From Trametes villosa (lineage: Eukaryota; Basidiomycota; Agaricomycetes; Polyporales; Polyporaceae), in assembly GCA_002964805.2 (NCBI GenBank), contig PUDQ02000079.1, positions 310,001 through 374,000 of the forward strand: a DNA stretch of 64,000 nt. Direction: 5' to 3'. Position numbers and translations under genes: made by a program. Shown here piece after piece: positions 60,513-64,000 of the stretch (its first letter is position 1; each line of letters begins with the position of its first letter). The notes under the pieces are model-generated. The model was not told where the DNA came from. It worked only from the letters and a program-made list of their open reading frames with translations, and made no database searches.

Positions 60513-61069
60513 GTATTCTCCCGGAGCGGTACGTTCTTGATGTGCCGCAGCAGCGCAGTATCTTCTCGGCTTGCGAGCTCGCCAGCAAGACAGGTGGAGC
60601 GAGGGGTATCGGAAGGAAGCAGAGGCTCGGGGAAGAATGGCGAAATGGGGATGCTGATGTGGTCAACCTCGCGAGCGTGGCCAGTACAGGTGATGAGAAG
60701 CGATGTTACAAGGGAGACGGAGCAGAGATGGGCAGCAGCGAGACATGAACAGGCCAATGAGGCGGCGAGATGAGGGTTAGAGTTAGAGGACTCGAAGAGG
60801 ACAAGCCTGAGAAGGAGCGCGTCCCCACGCGTCTTTCGCGTCGCGTCTGCACGTGACGGTGAAGCGACTTTAGACGCCCATCCTGTCCGGCCCGATCATC
60901 GTCGTAGCGCGTGCGGTTCATCCTATACATGTTCGTCGAAGGCGTACCTGCCGGCCCGAGTACTACACGACCCGTTTCGTTCAGGGACAGTACTCCTATC
61001 AAACACTGAGTAGTAGTGGAATTTGTACAGGAACAGCCACGCAGCCAGGTCCAAGACGGTGTGTCGGAG
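60513..61069. other. Spacer between TOP3 and UTP25
   Basis: About 560 nt with the TOP3 promoter and the UTP25 3' end. Small open frames carry no recognisable motif. No RNA gene seen. Confidence 0.5.
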
Positions 61070-63587
61070 TTACGACCCCCTCTTGATCAACTCTGCGGCA
61101 CCCTCCGTTCCCGCAATCCTCTCCAACCTCAACCAGTCGTACTTGGAGTACAGCACACGACAGGTAACGTCGGATGCGTCTACCTCGTCATCAAGGAAGG
61201 GATACGACAGGTACTCTGTGTAGAATTGAGCGTGATCTGGAGGCCCGTAGAACACGAGGTTCCTGATGCCTCGGATTTTATACCTGGAGACAATGGTCAA
61301 CCAGCGCAGACAGGGTACATATAACTTGGACTGACCTGCGGAAGAAGTGGAAGCGCTCGCTAACCAGCAGGAACGCATTCTTGCCAGAGAAGAACGCCTG
61401 ACGCGCTCGCGAGATCTCCTGGTTTGACGAGTATCTGTACATCGTATCAGCTTAGGCTCCCTTCAATCCAGATGCTCCAAGCTCACTCTGAAAGCACCGC
61501 GAAAGAAACGCCAACGTTCTTCCTGAAGTGATTGTGCACCCGGATGAAGTCGAGGGAAGAAGGAACGAAGATAACCGTATTGGCGCTTTGAACGGCTGAC
61601 TTCAAAATAGCTGGCAGTAGCTAAACGGGTGGTATATGTGAGCACGCGGCACTACATGTTCTGACGAGATGCTTACCTGAGTAGTGAAGTACTGGAAGCG
61701 CTTTTCAGGCTCATCCTTCGGGTTGCTGCAATCAAATTGGACGAATTGCTGGTGGTGGCATGTCAGTGTCCCGGCGTGCGAGGAGGGAAAGATGGCGCGT
61801 ACCTGGTCGATGCCTTCCGGCACTTCGATGGGCGACCATCTCCTTTCGGTGCGTATCCTGCCAGCAACGTTCTGCAGCGAGTGGTTGAACAGTGCACGAG
61901 TCTCCGGCGTTTCATACGCCGACAAAAGCACGGTCTGGCGGAGATACGCTGAACTGCGAGCGTTCCCAGTCAGCTCACGCTCGGGTTGCATGGCAAGACG
62001 TATGCACTCACTGTCCGTCCAAATACCATGGCTTTATACGGGAGAAGTCGACGTCGTGAGATTCCTTCGGTAGCTGGTTGAGATGGCTGAAGACGAACTG
62101 CAACGAAAGGTAAGCCACACTATTCGCAATGACATACGCGGTGAAAAGCGTACCTGTACGTGGTCCCAGTTCTGCATGGTAAGCGCATCCATTTGGTCCA
62201 CAATGAGGACCTCGATAGAGGACAGGAAGTCCGCGTTCCTTTTCAAACGCGAAGCATGAGCAACTTTTCGAAGCTAGAGACACCCATGAAAACTGACTTC
62301 TCCTTCTCAATGGACATCCTGAGCCCGAGAGGACTCGCGATGATCAAGTCGCACCCATAGAACTCCGCAAACAGCTTCACGCTCTTCCGCGTCATCTTCA
62401 CGCCCAACCGGAAGCTGTCGTCCACATTGCCCTTGAACATCTCCACATGGTCACGCGGGTACATCCCCGGCTCCGCGTTCGCGAGCTTGTCAACGGCCCC
62501 AGGCGGCAGCCCATACTCGGACTGAAAACGCGCGTGGTTCTCGATCTGGTACTCTGGGGAGGGTGTGTGCGCGGTGAGCGCAGAGATCCAGCGGAGCGCG
62601 AAGGAGCGGAAGGGGGCGAGGATGAGAACGGAGGGGCGGGTGAAGCCTTGGTCCTGCACGTCTTCGGGCGGAGGGTTGCCGGCTTTGACGGCGTGCGAGA
62701 TGCGCTCGTTGTTCTTGAGTACGCGACGGCGTTTTCTATGAGCATAGTGTTAGCATACGCAAGCAACCCGTATGGAAAATGAACGTACTTGGTGATATGG
62801 TTCAATGCATGGAGTGTGAGCGCCTCGCGAGTGGTAGCTTGGGTCTCCAACGCCGTGCGCGTGACATAGAGGTCGCGGTATGAAGATAGGGTGTTCAACA
62901 GGTCGTTCTGCAACTCCACAATCTCTGCGGGTGATGTCAACATTTCTCCCTGCTGTGGCCAACGCCCTGCCCTGGCTCACCCCGAGGAAGTTTTGCTCGC
63001 CGCGCCTCAAGCGGTGCCCTGAGCTTTTCTTGGATCTGAAGACGTCTGAGATACCCATGTTTAGTAACGTGTGCGAAGACATACCTGGTGTTTCGACGAC
63101 GCGGCAGAGGAGGACTCCGCGCCCTCCGGAACGGCCTCGACCACACCACCCAGCTTCCCCAGCTTGCTGCGCTGCAGGTTCCACGCCCGCCTGTCCACAG
63201 CCTCGCGCGCGCTCTCGGTCAAGACATCCGGCTGTAGCCCAAAGTGCGCCTCATATGGGTCCGCGCTATCTTCTACAACGTGGTGGTTTCAGCACGCAAA
63301 ACTGGACCTGCGGACAGTGTATACGCACTAGGTTCGTCCTCTACCTCGCCGCCAGGCGCACCCTCCTCCTGCTCCGTCTCCGGCTGCTTGGCACCATCTC
63401 CCTCCTCGGACGACTGCTCCTCGACAGCTTCCTCAGGCGCAGCAATTTGCACCGTGCGTTTCTTGTTCAGTTTCTCCGAGGGCTTGTTCTCTTCAAATGT
63501 CCGCTTGCGCTTGCCCGCCTTCGTCGCGGAGACGTTCAGCAGAGTCAAGAGGCGCGTAGTGGTCGAGTTCGAGTCGTCAATAGCCAT
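61070..63587 (-). CDS. UTP25: U3 snoRNP (SSU processome) protein UTP25
   Basis: A multi-exon gene. The start at 63587 gives M-A-I-D-D-S-N-S, followed by an acidic/basic N-terminal region (K-A-G-K-R-K-R-T-F, then Glu-rich). The UTP25 core follows: [103 protein letters not shown] and [14 protein letters not shown]. This is the helicase-like but motif-degenerate fold of Utp25/digestive-organ-expansion factor. It lacks a Walker A lysine and acts in early 18S rRNA processing. The C-terminal [12 protein letters not shown] is typical. Exon borders near 63000-63100 were the hardest to place. Confidence 0.93.
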
Positions 63588-64000
63588 CTCGGAGAATCGA
63601 GCGTGAGTGCGAGCACGCGGTAGTGCTGGCCGGTGGGTGAAATGCTCGACAGGCCCGAGAGGCGTAACTTTTGGCGATCGAGATCCAAAGGCGAGATCGC
63701 GCACGCGTTAAGCGCCGTGTCGCGTTGCCGGCGCCTTCACCGGCGCCTTTGAACCTTTTTGAATCCGACTTGAATCCGACCTTCACATCCAAGTTCAGGA
63801 TCCATTCGCTGTAGTGCATACGGCTCGCAAGAGACGGGGAGAGCACAGGAGTTCAAGATTAATGTGGTAGTAACCGTGGCGCATCAGATTTGAGCATTAT
63901 GTTCGACGATGTCATTATTGGGAGTCTGCAACACGGACACAAATGGCTATGGTAATACGCACGAACGTCTGAAGGTGGAAGGGGGGATACAAGATGGGTT
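63588..64000. other. Region upstream of UTP25 to the window edge
   Basis: About 410 nt with the UTP25 promoter. The remainder shows no gene or repeat that can be supported before the window ends. Confidence 0.5.

Overview
The window looks like nuclear DNA of a basidiomycete fungus, most likely an Agaricomycete of polypore type. The evidence is GC-rich coding sequence, intron-dense genes whose introns are mostly 45-80 nt with GTRNGY donors and short acceptor-proximal branch points, and proteins of basidiomycete type, including a PalC/BRO1 protein, a kinase-like family with a WWRDHQ N-terminus, and a membrane protein with a long serine/proline-rich tail. No rRNA, tRNA or CRISPR array was recognised. 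All gene models were assembled by hand from the sequence; every exon chain reported with a residue count keeps an open frame across all junctions.

Layout. 0.5-9 kb: histone chaperone CHZ1 (+), a HAC1/XBP1-type bZIP factor (-) divergent from an RNase P subunit Rpp21/Rpr2 (+), a large conserved protein of uncertain function (-), and an old yellow enzyme (-). 9-12.8 kb is an apparent gene desert ahead of a 953-residue single-pass membrane protein (+, to 17.2 kb). 18.5-21.6 kb: pH-signalling protein PalC (-), whose first intron is swollen to 1.37 kb by repeat sequence. 23.6-27 kb: two tandem kinase-like genes (+). 28-39 kb: ribosome biogenesis factor TSR1 (+), GARP subunit VPS53 (-), a 541-bp MITE-like element, an MBIP-like coiled-coil protein (+) and autophagy E2-like enzyme ATG3 (+). 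39.5-46.8 kb, all on the minus strand: Yippee-like protein, LYAR-like nucleolar zinc-finger protein, NKAP, and two tandem Ohr/OsmC peroxidases. 47.6-51.8 kb (+): three genes of one unrecognised family, plus a duplicated fragment of the first. 51.9-63.6 kb, all minus: spliceosomal SF3b subunit 3/RSE1, DNA topoisomerase III with GRF and CCHC fingers, and U3 processome factor UTP25.

How the genes relate. Most are single-copy housekeeping genes of RNA metabolism (Rpp21, TSR1, LYAR, NKAP, SF3b3, UTP25), chromatin and DNA topology (CHZ1, TOP3), and membrane traffic or stress (VPS53, ATG3, HAC1, PalC, Ohr, OYE). Between them lie short stretches of lineage-specific tandem duplication (kinases, peroxidases, the 47.6-51.8 kb family) and transposon-like insertions.

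The most notable signal is a 32-nt non-spliceosomal intron predicted in the HAC1-like gene. It is bounded by two CNG|CNGN motifs, and its removal joins the bZIP half in frame to a downstream acidic segment, as expected for Ire1-mediated mRNA splicing in the unfolded-protein response.
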